This document shows, one piece after another, positions 18,330 to 26,615 of a stretch of DNA of 64,000 nucleotides. The notes below the pieces were generated by a model, which saw nothing but the letters and a program-made list of their open reading frames with translations, did not search any database and had not been told where the DNA came from. Positions within the stretch are counted from its first letter, which is position 1, and each line of letters starts with the position of its first letter. The DNA lies in the NCBI GenBank assembly GCA_964358645.1, contig CAYHPW010000006.1, positions 18,692 to 82,691 of the forward strand, read 5' to 3'. The stretch is from JBBTDV01 sp038042605. Lineage in GTDB: Bacteria > Bdellovibrionota > UBA1018. The position numbers were made by a program, and so were the translations under genes.

Positions 18330-19334
18330 TTAAATAGCCAATATTTGTGCCAGTTCTAGAATCTCATTGGGGAGTAATCTTTTCCTACCTATTACGTTCT
18401 TGAATGGCACAAGCACGATATGGCCTTTTTGCATACCTACCATGGCATCGCTCTTTCCGGCTAACAGGTAAGCAACCGCAGAAGCTCCCAGCGCTGATGC
18501 TAGCAGCCTGTCATGAGCTGTAGGGGAGCCTCCTCGTTGTGTATGGCCGAGTATGCATACCTTTGAAGAATATCCGCGTTTGCTAAGGTCATTCGCGATT
18601 CGGTATGAAAGACCTGGTTTCGGTCCTTCAGCCACTACAATGATGCTGCTTGATTTGCCGCGTTTTATACCGCGGTCAATAGTATTACATACGGCTGATA
18701 CCGGTTGCTTGATCTCAGGAATAATAACAGTTTCAGCTCCACCAGCGATTCCCACCATTATCGCTATGAAGCCTGAACTTCTGCCCATCACTTCAACCAG
18801 GAAAATCCTGTCATGTGAACTAGCAGTATCGCGTATTCTGTCAATGGCTTCTACAGCAGTGTTTACGGCTGTGTCGAATCCGATAGTATCGTCAGTGGCA
18901 AATATATCATTGTCAATAGTGCCAGGTACGCCTATCGTTGGAAATCCTGTTTCTTTCTCAAGAAGGCCCGCGCCAGTGAAGGAGCCGTCCCCGCCTATGA
19001 CTACCAATCCCTCAATTCCATAACTTATCAGTACTTCTGCGGCACGTTTGCGGGCGGATTTTTTATAAAATTCCTTACACCTGTCGGTTTTCAGTATCGT
19101 GCCGCCTCGCTGGATAACATTGGCTACTGATGATGCCTCAAGCCTCGTTATGTGGCCGTCTAGCAGTCCTCTGAAGCCTTTCATTACGCCATACATTTTA
19201 CACCCATGTGCTAGGCCGTAGCGGACGACAGACCTGACAGCTGCATTCATACCAGGCGCGTCGCCACCGCTAGTCAGGACGGCAATGGATTGATTACGTT
19301 TTTGATTCGATGGTGTCGGTATTTTTAATATCAC
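18330..19334 (-). CDS. pfkA: ATP-dependent 6-phosphofructokinase
   Basis: The protein begins near AVLTSGGDAPGMNAAVR and carries GGDGSFTGA, PGTIDNDI with the catalytic Asp, GFDTAVNTA and MGRSSGFIA, all PfkA landmarks. The GDGS motif (Gly rather than Asp after GG) favours ATP rather than pyrophosphate as phosphoryl donor. It commits fructose-6-phosphate to glycolysis. The start codon overlaps the gpmI stop by 4 bp, so the two glycolytic genes are coupled. Confidence 0.93.
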   Translation of the reverse strand: MILKIPTPSNQKRNQSIAVLTSGGDAPGMNAAVRSVVRYGLAHGCKMYGVMKGFRGLLDGHITRLEASSVANVIQRGGTILKTDRCKEFYKKSARKRAAEVLISYGIEGLVVIGGDGSFTGAGLLEKETGFPTIGVPGTIDNDIFATDDTIGFDTAVNTAVEAIDRIRDTASSHDRIFLVEVMGRSSGFIAIMVGIAGGAETVIIPEIKQPVSAVCNTIDRGIKRGKSSSIIVVAEGPKPGLSYRIANDLSKRGYSSKVCILGHTQRGGSPTAHDRLLASALGASAVAYLLAGKSDAMVGMQKGHIVLVPFKNVIGRKRLLPNEILELAQILAI

Positions 19335-20926
19335 AGAAGGTCATCTCCCTCGGTTATCAAGGTTTTTCCGGTTACACATTCAGGAATTGGTAGATGCATT
19401 AGTTGGCATAATGTCGGCATCATGTCCTGAAGACCGCCATTTCGCAGACTTTTGCGGCTGCTCTTTTGGGAATTTGCCGTGTCTGGTGCTATCCAAATGA
19501 GTGGCACTGGGTTTAATGTATGTTGTGTGTGAATCTGGCCATTGCTGACTCGCATTTCTTCAGCATTTCCATGATCAGCCGTGAGCAGGACGTGATAATC
19601 AGCAAGCAGTGCTGCGCCAATAACTTGTGACAAGCACTTATCTATGGCTTCCATAGATTTAACAGCGGCTTCATAGTTCCCCGTATGTCCCACCATATCA
19701 GCGTTGGCAAAATTCACTAGAATGAAGTTGTAGTTTCCCTTGGATATTCTGGCGGACACTTCTGCTGCCACAGTGAATGCGCTCATTTCAGGCTTCATGT
19801 CATAAGTTGGTACATCCTTTGGTGAAGAGATTAGTAATCTGTCTTCGCCTTTAAATGGTGTTTCCCTGCCGCAGTTGAAGAAGAAAGTGACGTGTGCGTA
19901 TTTTTCTGTTTCAGCTATCCTGAATTGTGTTGCGTTATGCTTTTCAAGCCATTCGCCAAATATATTGTCAATATTTTGAGGGCCAAAAGCCACTTCAACA
20001 TCTTTAAGTGAGTTATCATATTTGGTCATGCATGCAAAAGCTGATGGCTTGAATCCGCGGACTCGGTCGAATTCGACAAAATCAGCTGCAGTCAAGGCTT
20101 TAGTGATTTCCCGGGCTCGGTCAGCTCGGAAATTATAAAATATCACAGAATCACCGTCGTGCATTGTGCTTTCTTGATCAATGATGAGCGGTTCAACAAA
20201 TTCATCGGTTTTGCCGTTTTCGTGGGATTTTCTTACGGCGTTCACAGCGGAACTAAAATTGGTGTTGTCGGAATATGCAGATGCCTGGCCCGTTAGCGCG
20301 GAATATGCCTTAGTAACACGTTCCCATCGCTTGTCGCGGTCCATTGCCCAAAAGCGGCCGCTGACGGTGGCTATTGATACAGTTGTTGATGCCTTATCTT
20401 TTTTGTGGAACAGGGGATGATTAAATAATTTTTCAAGATATGAAAAAGATGCATTGGGAGGAGTATCACGGCCATCAAGAAAAGCATGAATACATACCTT
20501 CGGTACACTTAGTGAAGCGCACATATCAATCAGCGCAAGCAGATGATCGATGTGGCTATGTACGCCGCCATCTGACAGCAGACCCATCAGGTGTACGCGG
20601 CCAGTTTTTTTGGAACCTGATTTTATTGTTTCAATGAGGACCTGATTTGAAAAAAATGATCTATCCGCGATGGCATTAGAAATCCTAGTTAGGTCCTGGT
20701 AGATGATCCTGCCTGATCCTATAGTCATGTGGCCGACTTCTGAATTCCCCATGACTCCTTCAGGCAAACCGACGGCGCGTCCATGTGTTACAAGTTGCGA
20801 GCGCGGATATTTACTGGCGATTTCACGGTAAAACGGCATTTTTGCATTATTTATAGCGTTAAACGGCGAATCTTTTCCAATGCCGAAGCCATCAAGAATG
20901 ATTAGCAAAGTTTTTGCGGTTGCCAT
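19331..20926 (-). CDS. gpmI: 2,3-bisphosphoglycerate-independent phosphoglycerate mutase
   Basis: The 531-residue protein carries the metal and phospho-serine motifs of the alkaline-phosphatase-superfamily mutase: LIILDGFGIG (about 7-16), MGNSEVGHMTIGSGR (nucleophile Ser near 62), IHAFLDGRDTPP, FYNFRADRARE and LLTADHGNAEEM (near 440). It interconverts 3- and 2-phosphoglycerate using Mn2+. Length fits the family. It is co-translated with pfkA, so two steps of glycolysis are linked to the ribosome-assembly genes upstream. Confidence 0.95.
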   Translation of the reverse strand: MATAKTLLIILDGFGIGKDSPFNAINNAKMPFYREIASKYPRSQLVTHGRAVGLPEGVMGNSEVGHMTIGSGRIIYQDLTRISNAIADRSFFSNQVLIETIKSGSKKTGRVHLMGLLSDGGVHSHIDHLLALIDMCASLSVPKVCIHAFLDGRDTPPNASFSYLEKLFNHPLFHKKDKASTTVSIATVSGRFWAMDRDKRWERVTKAYSALTGQASAYSDNTNFSSAVNAVRKSHENGKTDEFVEPLIIDQESTMHDGDSVIFYNFRADRAREITKALTAADFVEFDRVRGFKPSAFACMTKYDNSLKDVEVAFGPQNIDNIFGEWLEKHNATQFRIAETEKYAHVTFFFNCGRETPFKGEDRLLISSPKDVPTYDMKPEMSAFTVAAEVSARISKGNYNFILVNFANADMVGHTGNYEAAVKSMEAIDKCLSQVIGAALLADYHVLLTADHGNAEEMRVSNGQIHTQHTLNPVPLIWIAPDTANSQKSSRKSLRNGGLQDMMPTLCQLMHLPIPECVTGKTLITEGDDLL

Positions 20927-20986
20927 CAGAGTGTTTAAGTAACCTACATTTCAGAAGATTATCAGGACTGCAAGGATTTTACTTTT

Positions 20987-21424
20987 TTAATTCAGTCTGC
21001 TCGCGGCTACGCCATAAAACTCAGATGGGATACTGATTTTTGGAGCGTCAGCCCATAAGGTTTCCAGATCGTAGTATTCTCTGAGCGCGTCAAGAAAAAC
21101 ATGTACAACTACGTCACCGAAATCAATCAGAACCCATCTTCCATCGGTGTATCCTTCGGTGGATAAGGCATTATAGCCGACGGACTCCATGGCTTTTTCT
21201 ACCGAATCCGCTATGGCCTTTACCTGTCTGTCAGAAGTGCCACTGCAGATCACAAAATAATCAGTGAAAGCTGACAGCTCACTTAGATCAAGCACCTTAA
21301 GGTTCTCCGCTTTTTTATCTATGGCCGCCCGTGCACAGCCTAAGGCTTTAGCCAGCGAAATTTCTTCCTCGGTGCTAAATCCGGCTTTTCCTGCGTTTGG
21401 CGATGAGATCTGATTAGTGTTCAT
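20987..21424 (-). CDS. rsfS: Ribosome silencing factor RsfS
   Basis: The RsfS/Iojap core is clear: LKVLDLSELSAFTDYFVICSGTSDRQVKAIADSV, GYTDGRWVLIDFGDVVVHVF and REYYDLETLWADAP. The protein binds L14 and blocks subunit joining in starvation. An N-terminal extension of ~20 polar residues precedes the fold. It lies between nadD and gpmI; nadD-rsfS adjacency is common in bacteria. Confidence 0.93.
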   Translation of the reverse strand: MNTNQISSPNAGKAGFSTEEEISLAKALGCARAAIDKKAENLKVLDLSELSAFTDYFVICSGTSDRQVKAIADSVEKAMESVGYNALSTEGYTDGRWVLIDFGDVVVHVFLDALREYYDLETLWADAPKISIPSEFYGVAASRLN

Positions 21425-21439
21425 CCAACTCTCCTAGTA

Positions 21440-22126
21440 TCAGTTGCTACCATACAGTTTGTGTGCCTTCAAATATGTCCATGTGCCATTGGTGAGCCAA
21501 CCGGGGGGTGGAGATCCGGTTTGGGCGATGTGTTCACGGGTTTTTGTCGAAGAAACCGAAGGAGCATTGGTTTCCACCAGGGAAATGAATTTTTGTTGCG
21601 ATTTAAGCCGCCAGATATTTGTAGCATATCTTTCGACAAGCCCGGTTGTATTCCAGTTGTTAAGCAGTTTAAGTACTTCGGGTTGACCACCTGGCTGGCG
21701 CACAAGCACGACCCAGTTCGCTAGATTAAGGATTTCCGGAAATCTGTACCAACTGGGTAGTTTCTCAAATTGATCCGTACCTATGGCGAATACGAGTTTA
21801 TCTATTTCTGCGGACAGCTCGCAAAGCGTATCGTATGTGTAAGACGGACGCGAAGGATGTTTTAAAGCTCGTTCAACTTCGCGTGAATCCACAAAAACAC
21901 CGGTTTCATTTTGAAAAGTGATTTTTGTCATTTCAAGCCGGTCTTGTACCGATGCCATGGTTGGTTTGTGAGGCGGAGCGGGTGATGGAATTACGATTAC
22001 GCTTTTGATGCCTGGATTTAAAAAAACCCCCCTTACTGCTTCCAGATGCCCTATGTGAGGAGGATCGAATGTTCCGCCAAAAACCGCGGTCATTTCAGTC
22101 CAGATAGGTGGTGGGTGCCTGGTCAC
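21440..22126 (-). CDS. nadD: Nicotinate-nucleotide adenylyltransferase
   Basis: The nucleotidyltransferase signature GGTFDPPHIGHLEAV lies near residue 15, followed by VIPSPAPPHK, FAIGTDQFEKLPSW and VSSTKTREHI (the ISSTxxR motif) near the C-terminus. NadD makes nicotinate adenine dinucleotide for NAD synthesis. The start overlaps the obg stop by 4 bp, showing coupling. About 10 residues precede the usual start; an internal Met at residue 12 is a possible alternative start. Confidence 0.93.
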   Translation of the reverse strand: MTRHPPPIWTEMTAVFGGTFDPPHIGHLEAVRGVFLNPGIKSVIVIPSPAPPHKPTMASVQDRLEMTKITFQNETGVFVDSREVERALKHPSRPSYTYDTLCELSAEIDKLVFAIGTDQFEKLPSWYRFPEILNLANWVVLVRQPGGQPEVLKLLNNWNTTGLVERYATNIWRLKSQQKFISLVETNAPSVSSTKTREHIAQTGSPPPGWLTNGTWTYLKAHKLYGSN

Positions 22127-23145
22127 GCGGTTTCCCTGTGTTTAAGCAATCTGACCGCACAGGCGAGCATGTCACTTATGCCTTCCCCTGAAACGCCTGA
22201 GATGAGGAAGGTATTCGGAATTTTCCGCCTGAATTTTTTTATTATTTTTTTTGCGGTATCGGGTTGGAGGACGTCGGTTTTGTTTATGGCGACCACTTCG
22301 GGTTTGTTTAGAAGTCCTTTATCGAACATTTCAAGCTCGTGTCTTATAGTGTTGTATTTCTTAAAAAGAGTTTCTGCTCCTGCCGCGTCTTCCAAGATTG
22401 CAGCCCCATCCAATAAATGAATAAGAACATTTGTTCTCTCAATATGTTTTAAGAATTTGTGTCCCAGTCCCGCGCCTTTGTGGGCACCTTCTATCAATCC
22501 AGGAACGTCGGCTATGACAAAGGCGTCATAGTCTTGAATTTTAACAACACCCAGATTTGGCGTAAGGGTGGTGAAGGGGTAGTCTGCGATTTTAGGCCTT
22601 GCAGCGCTTAATCTTGATATCAGCGTGGATTTTCCAGCATTAGGTAAACCTATTATTCCTATATCCGCGAGCAGCTTAAGCTCGAGTATAAGCTCTTTGG
22701 CTTCGCCATCCTCACCAGGCTGCGCGAATTTCGGCGTTTGAAAAGTTGATGTGGCAAAGTGCGCGTTTCCTTTTCCACCGCGTCCTCCGCGGCATGCGAC
22801 CCAGCTTTGCTTGTCCTTGGCCATGTCTATAAGAACCTCTCCGGTGGTCGTATCGCGGATTACCGTCCCAAGTGGCACTCGTATTTCTATATCTTCTCCG
22901 TCCCGGCCTGCTTTGTTAGCGCCTGAACCAGGTCGGCCATTTTTTGCCTGATAAACGCGCTTATAGCGAAAATCCTGGAGTGTCCCTAGTTGGGATGAAG
23001 CCCATACAATGATATTTCCACCATCACCGCCATCGCCACCATCTGGCCCGCCACGTGGAACGAACGCTTCCCTGCGAAAACTTACACACCCTCGCCCGCC
23101 ATGACCTGCCGCAATTCTAATTTTGGCTTCATCTATAAAACGCAT
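22123..23145 (-). CDS. obg: GTPase Obg/CgtA
   Basis: The N-terminal glycine-rich Obg fold (MRFIDEAKIRIAAGHGGRGCVSFRREAFVPRGGPDGGDGG) is followed by the G domain: P-loop GLPNAGKSTLISRLS near 167, switch II DVPGLIEGAHKGAGLG and the base-specificity motif NKTD near 286. At 340 residues there is little or no variable C-terminal domain. Obg acts in 50S maturation and stringent control. The order rplU-rpmA-obg is the classical proteobacterial one. Confidence 0.97.
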   Translation of the reverse strand: MRFIDEAKIRIAAGHGGRGCVSFRREAFVPRGGPDGGDGGDGGNIIVWASSQLGTLQDFRYKRVYQAKNGRPGSGANKAGRDGEDIEIRVPLGTVIRDTTTGEVLIDMAKDKQSWVACRGGRGGKGNAHFATSTFQTPKFAQPGEDGEAKELILELKLLADIGIIGLPNAGKSTLISRLSAARPKIADYPFTTLTPNLGVVKIQDYDAFVIADVPGLIEGAHKGAGLGHKFLKHIERTNVLIHLLDGAAILEDAAGAETLFKKYNTIRHELEMFDKGLLNKPEVVAINKTDVLQPDTAKKIIKKFRRKIPNTFLISGVSGEGISDMLACAVRLLKHRETA

Positions 23146-23224
23146 TGTTAAAACCTTCTCGAGGAATCTATATCTTTCTTATGCGCATAGTCAAGAAGGC
23201 TTGTGAAATGTGCGGTTAAAACAA

Positions 23225-23494
23225 TTATGCTGCTGGATTCTCTACTGGGTAGACAGACACTTGCTTGCGTTTGCGATCAAATCTTTCGAACGTAACGATG
23301 CCATCTATAAGCGAGTACAGCGTAAAATCACGGCCAAGGCCGACATTGCGGCCGGCATGAAACTTAGTGCCCACCTGACGTATCAGGATTTCCCCAGCAT
23401 TAACTGTTTGGCCACCAAAGCGCTTTACACCACGCATTTTTGGGTTGCTATCACGGCCGTTTCTAGAGCTCCCACCGGCTTTTTTATGCGCCAT
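23225..23494 (-). CDS. rpmA: 50S ribosomal protein L27
   Basis: The 89-residue product begins MAHKKAGGSSRNGRDS and contains KRFGGQTVNAGEILIRQVGTKFH, the L27 signature. The N-terminus reaches the peptidyl-transferase centre. There is no cleavable N-terminal extension of the Firmicutes type. It lies 9 bp downstream of rplU. Confidence 0.98.
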   Translation of the reverse strand: MAHKKAGGSSRNGRDSNPKMRGVKRFGGQTVNAGEILIRQVGTKFHAGRNVGLGRDFTLYSLIDGIVTFERFDRKRKQVSVYPVENPAA

Positions 23495-23503
23495 ATTACT
23501 TCC

Positions 23504-23932
23504 TTAGTTTTTTGTCACAGACATTGCTGGTTTCTGTTTTAAGCTGCTTTGAAACCTGCTCAGCCTGGTTTTCCTATCGTCAGCTGATAGAGTAACCTTT
23601 TCACCGGTGCCGTTGTCAATACCAGTTATAAGCAATTGTGAGTGAGGTTGTCTGTGGCCCTTCGTGCGACGGTATTGTTTGCGCCGTTTCATTTTAACTA
23701 TTAAGATTTTTTTCCCGCGGCCGTCCCCAACTACTTCGGCACTGACAGAGGCCTGCATCACGTTGGGTTTACCGAGCCATATTTGTGAGTTTTCACCGTC
23801 CTGCTTGCCTAGTAACAGCACGTTTTCAAAGTTAACCGCCTGTCCCATTTCAGTAGATATTTTTTCAACCTGAATTATTTCTCCAAGTTGAACCCGATAT
23901 TGTTTACCGCCTGTTTCAATTACTGCATACAT
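23504..23932 (-). CDS. rplU: 50S ribosomal protein L21 with C-terminal extension
   Basis: The start is set at the ATG at 23932, giving MYAVIETGGKQYRVQLGE, the canonical L21 N-terminus; an in-frame start at 23950 adds six atypical residues. The core ends with KRRKQYRRTKGHRQPHSQLLITGI. The usual length is ~103 residues; this one has 142, owing to a basic, polar C-terminal tail (about 105-142). L21 binds 23S rRNA. It is the first gene of the ribosomal part of the minus-strand cluster. Confidence 0.96.
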   Translation of the reverse strand: MYAVIETGGKQYRVQLGEIIQVEKISTEMGQAVNFENVLLLGKQDGENSQIWLGKPNVMQASVSAEVVGDGRGKKILIVKMKRRKQYRRTKGHRQPHSQLLITGIDNGTGEKVTLSADDRKTRLSRFQSSLKQKPAMSVTKN

Positions 23933-23941
23933 AGGCGCCAA

Positions 23942-23970
23942 AATTTGCACTAAAGGTGGGCGACTGTCAA
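23942..23970 (-). promoter_or_regulatory. Possible promoter of rplU-rpmA-obg
   Basis: A perfect TTGACA lies at 23970-23965 on the minus strand, with a weak -10 (CAAATT) 17 bases downstream at 23947-23942. It overlaps the mtaD stop codon and leaves a very short leader before the ATG at 23932. The -35 is good and the -10 poor, so this is only a candidate. Confidence 0.35.
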
Positions 23971-25316
23971 GAGGGCTTTCGCTTTGAGCACTTCTTTACC
24001 TGTTTGATTAGCTTGTCTTCGTCGATCGTGAGGACGCGTTGTTTCGAGTACAGCATTTTGCCATCAACCATGGTCCAGCGAAGTTGTGCTGGGGAAGTTG
24101 AATACACTATTGAGGAAGCATAAGCCTCAGGGTTTCCCGCCGCTGAGGGTGACAGCATGTTTATCGGTGTATTCAGGTCGACAGCTATAATATCAGCTTT
24201 TTTGCCAACCTCCAGAGATCCTATATCGTCAAACCAGTTTAAGGCCCGAGCCCCTTCACGTGTGGCCATATCCAGCACCTCAAGGGCTTTCATGGACTTT
24301 GGTCCGGCGCTTGGTTTATGTATTAAAGCTGCCATTCTCATTTCATTAAACATGTTGAGGTTGTTATTGCATGGAGCGCCGTCTGCACCCAATGCTACCG
24401 TGATTCCGCGTTTGCGCATTTCAGGAATATGCGCGAGGCCGGAAGCCAGCTTCATATTCGAACTCGGGCAATGGACGATGTTTGTGCCCGTCTTTCTTAT
24501 GATGTTTTTTTCATTTGGCTTGAGCCAAATACAGTGAGCAAGTACTAGCTGTGGTGACGTCAATCCGAGTTGGTGAAGGTATTCCACATTTTCGCAATCC
24601 ACGAGTTTTTTCACCATCTGTATTTCTTTAAGGTTCTCGCTGGCGTGCGTATGTACCAGTGCACCTTGTTTTTTTGCCAGTGTTGCTATCTCTCTAAGCA
24701 GGCGCTCCGTACATGAAATCACGAAGCGTGGGGCGTACGAGACGCGGATTCGGTCGTTCTCCTTACCGTTCCAGTTTTGATAAAGTTCATATGCTTCTGA
24801 AATCGCCTTGTCCGTGCTTTCACAAAGATAATGTGGCGTTGTGGCTGGGTTGTCCATCAAACACTTGCCTACATTTGCGCGTATTCCGGTCTGTTGAACT
24901 GCATTTAGAATAGCATCGGTGTGCCGTACGGTGCCCATGTCCAATATGCAGGTTGTTCCAGAAGATAGCAGTTCGTAGATACCGAGCATTGCGCTTACGG
25001 ATAGTGTTTTTTCAGTGTGCGCGGCTTCCATTACCCAGATCCGCTTTGACAGCCAGTCAAGCAGCTCCATATCATCCGCCTGATTGCGGAATAGTGTTTG
25101 GCAGAGGTGTACGTGGGCTTGCACAAATCCTGGCATGATAACGAGATTATGAGCATCTATAACATTGTGCTTGTGTCCGCCTTGTTTCGGGTACCCCCTG
25201 GTAACGGCGGTAATCCTTCCATTGGTTATGCGCAGATTGGCGCGAAGGACACTGCGCTTTCTATCTTGCGTTAGTAATGTGCCGTTTATGATCCACGTTT
25301 CGCGTGGTTGTTTCAT
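23967..25316 (-). CDS. mtaD: MtaD-type amidohydrolase (MTA/SAH or 5'-deoxyadenosine deaminase)
   Basis: The 449-residue protein is an amidohydrolase of the TrzA/AtzA/MtaD branch: metal ligands in PGFVQAHVHLCQTLFR (near 67-69), LVHTHASE, LVLAHCIWL and LGADGAPCNNNLNMFNEMR. Family members deaminate 5'-methylthioadenosine, S-adenosylhomocysteine or 5'-deoxyadenosine; some act on guanine or triazines, so substrate is inferred from context. It ends a nucleoside-catabolism operon, 3 bp after cdd. With the oxopurine-specific phosphorylase two genes upstream, it would supply 5-substituted ribose-1-phosphates to MtnA (36896). Confidence 0.82.
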   Translation of the reverse strand: MKQPRETWIINGTLLTQDRKRSVLRANLRITNGRITAVTRGYPKQGGHKHNVIDAHNLVIMPGFVQAHVHLCQTLFRNQADDMELLDWLSKRIWVMEAAHTEKTLSVSAMLGIYELLSSGTTCILDMGTVRHTDAILNAVQQTGIRANVGKCLMDNPATTPHYLCESTDKAISEAYELYQNWNGKENDRIRVSYAPRFVISCTERLLREIATLAKKQGALVHTHASENLKEIQMVKKLVDCENVEYLHQLGLTSPQLVLAHCIWLKPNEKNIIRKTGTNIVHCPSSNMKLASGLAHIPEMRKRGITVALGADGAPCNNNLNMFNEMRMAALIHKPSAGPKSMKALEVLDMATREGARALNWFDDIGSLEVGKKADIIAVDLNTPINMLSPSAAGNPEAYASSIVYSTSPAQLRWTMVDGKMLYSKQRVLTIDEDKLIKQVKKCSKRKPS

Positions 25317-25319
25317 GCA

Positions 25320-25739
25320 TCACCGCTGGCCCTTGCCCAAGTGTGCCGGTGTGAAGGCTGATGGGAAAAGATCCGAAAAAGCCGTGCTTTTGGTTTCTTT
25401 GCTAAGATTAGCAGTATGTATGACCAGTTTTTTATCAGCAAATTCGCTGATTACTTGCCTGCATACCCCGCACGGAGGCCATGGCGGGCTGACGTCAGTG
25501 ATCACCACGAGTTCAGTAATTTTGATTTCGCCTTCTTCGCTAACGGCTTTTTGTATGGCAACCCGCTCGGCGCAGACAGTGGCCCCGTATGAAGAGTTTT
25601 CAATATTGCATCCTGAAAAAATCTTTCCGCTTGAGGTGCGGAGTGCCGCCCCGACTTTATAACCGCTATAAGGGCTGTAGGAGCGCTCTCTTGCTGCTTT
25701 TGCTTCGGTGTAAAGCTCGCGGAACGAGTCGGAACTCAT
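25320..25739 (-). CDS. cdd: Cytidine deaminase
   Basis: A small homotetrameric-type enzyme (139 residues). Zinc and catalytic residues are visible in CNIENSSYGATVCAERVA and PPWPPCGVCRQVISEF. It converts (deoxy)cytidine to (deoxy)uridine, feeding the pyrimidine phosphorylase encoded nearby. The start overlaps the punA stop by 4 bp. The C-terminal ~25 residues are less conserved. Confidence 0.94.
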   Translation of the reverse strand: MSSDSFRELYTEAKAARERSYSPYSGYKVGAALRTSSGKIFSGCNIENSSYGATVCAERVAIQKAVSEEGEIKITELVVITDVSPPWPPCGVCRQVISEFADKKLVIHTANLSKETKSTAFSDLFPSAFTPAHLGKGQR

Positions 25740-26596
25740 GAGGTTAACCCAAGCTGCTGTGGCTTATGCACCAACTTTGGAATCGCGGCATGGAGAAGTC
25801 GTGACAGTTTTTCTGCGCCTATGTGTGAATTTTCCAGTACTTCCTGGTGGGTAAGCTTATGTTTAGCTAGTCCCGCCGCCAGATTGGATATGTAACTTAT
25901 CCCCGCTACTCGCACGCCGAAGTGATTGGCAACTATGCTTTCGGGGACAGTGGACATGCCTACCGCATCCGCTCCTAGCATGCGGTACATGCGTATTTCC
26001 GCAGGTGTTTCGAATGTAGGGCCAAGAAGGCCTGCATAAATTCCCTGGTGTATCTCAAGGCTGAGATCTTTAGCACAAGTGCGCATGATATTCAGGCAAT
26101 CCTTGCTGTAAGCCTCTGATAAATCTGGGAACCGCGGTCCCAGCTGTGAGAGGTTAGGGCCCTTAAGCGGGTTATCGCCCATAAGGTTTAGATGGTCCTC
26201 AATCAGCATCAGGTCACCGGGGCGAAAGCGATTGTTAACGCCACCGGCTGCATTGGTCAGTATAAGAGTTTTTATCCCCAATCCGCAGATTGTGCGTGTT
26301 GGGAAGGCGACGTCTTCCATGGAATAACCTTCATATAAATGAAAACGCCCCTGCAGAAAAACTGTCGGTACACCTTCGAATAGGCCGATTATCATGGAGC
26401 CCGCGTGCCCCTCGATGGTGGTTCCATGAAAGGACGGAATATCCGTATATGGAATCACCGTACTGTCAGTCATGCAATCAGCAACAGCTCCGAGTCCGGA
26501 ACCGAGAATAACGCCGAGCTCTGGATTCAGCGCGGACCTAGCATGGATCGCATCCACTGCTTCCCTTATTTTTTGGTATACTGTTGGTTGTGCCAT
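25736..26596 (-). CDS. punA: Purine nucleoside phosphorylase (trimeric, 6-oxopurine type)
   Basis: The trimeric PNP family is shown by ELGVILGSGLG, a phosphate-site EGHAGSM, LTNAAGGVNNRF and GPTFETPAEIRMYRMLGADAVGMSTVPE. The Glu in FETPAE and the Asn in YISNLAAG, which in the human enzyme select hypoxanthine/guanine, are both present. That predicts activity on inosine- and guanosine-type nucleosides but not adenosines. It works with deoC/deoB/deoA/cdd in nucleoside breakdown and is coupled to cdd by a 4-bp overlap. Confidence 0.93.
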   Translation of the reverse strand: MAQPTVYQKIREAVDAIHARSALNPELGVILGSGLGAVADCMTDSTVIPYTDIPSFHGTTIEGHAGSMIIGLFEGVPTVFLQGRFHLYEGYSMEDVAFPTRTICGLGIKTLILTNAAGGVNNRFRPGDLMLIEDHLNLMGDNPLKGPNLSQLGPRFPDLSEAYSKDCLNIMRTCAKDLSLEIHQGIYAGLLGPTFETPAEIRMYRMLGADAVGMSTVPESIVANHFGVRVAGISYISNLAAGLAKHKLTHQEVLENSHIGAEKLSRLLHAAIPKLVHKPQQLGLTS

Positions 26597-26615
26597 ATCG
26601 GTCTAGGCTCCGTTT

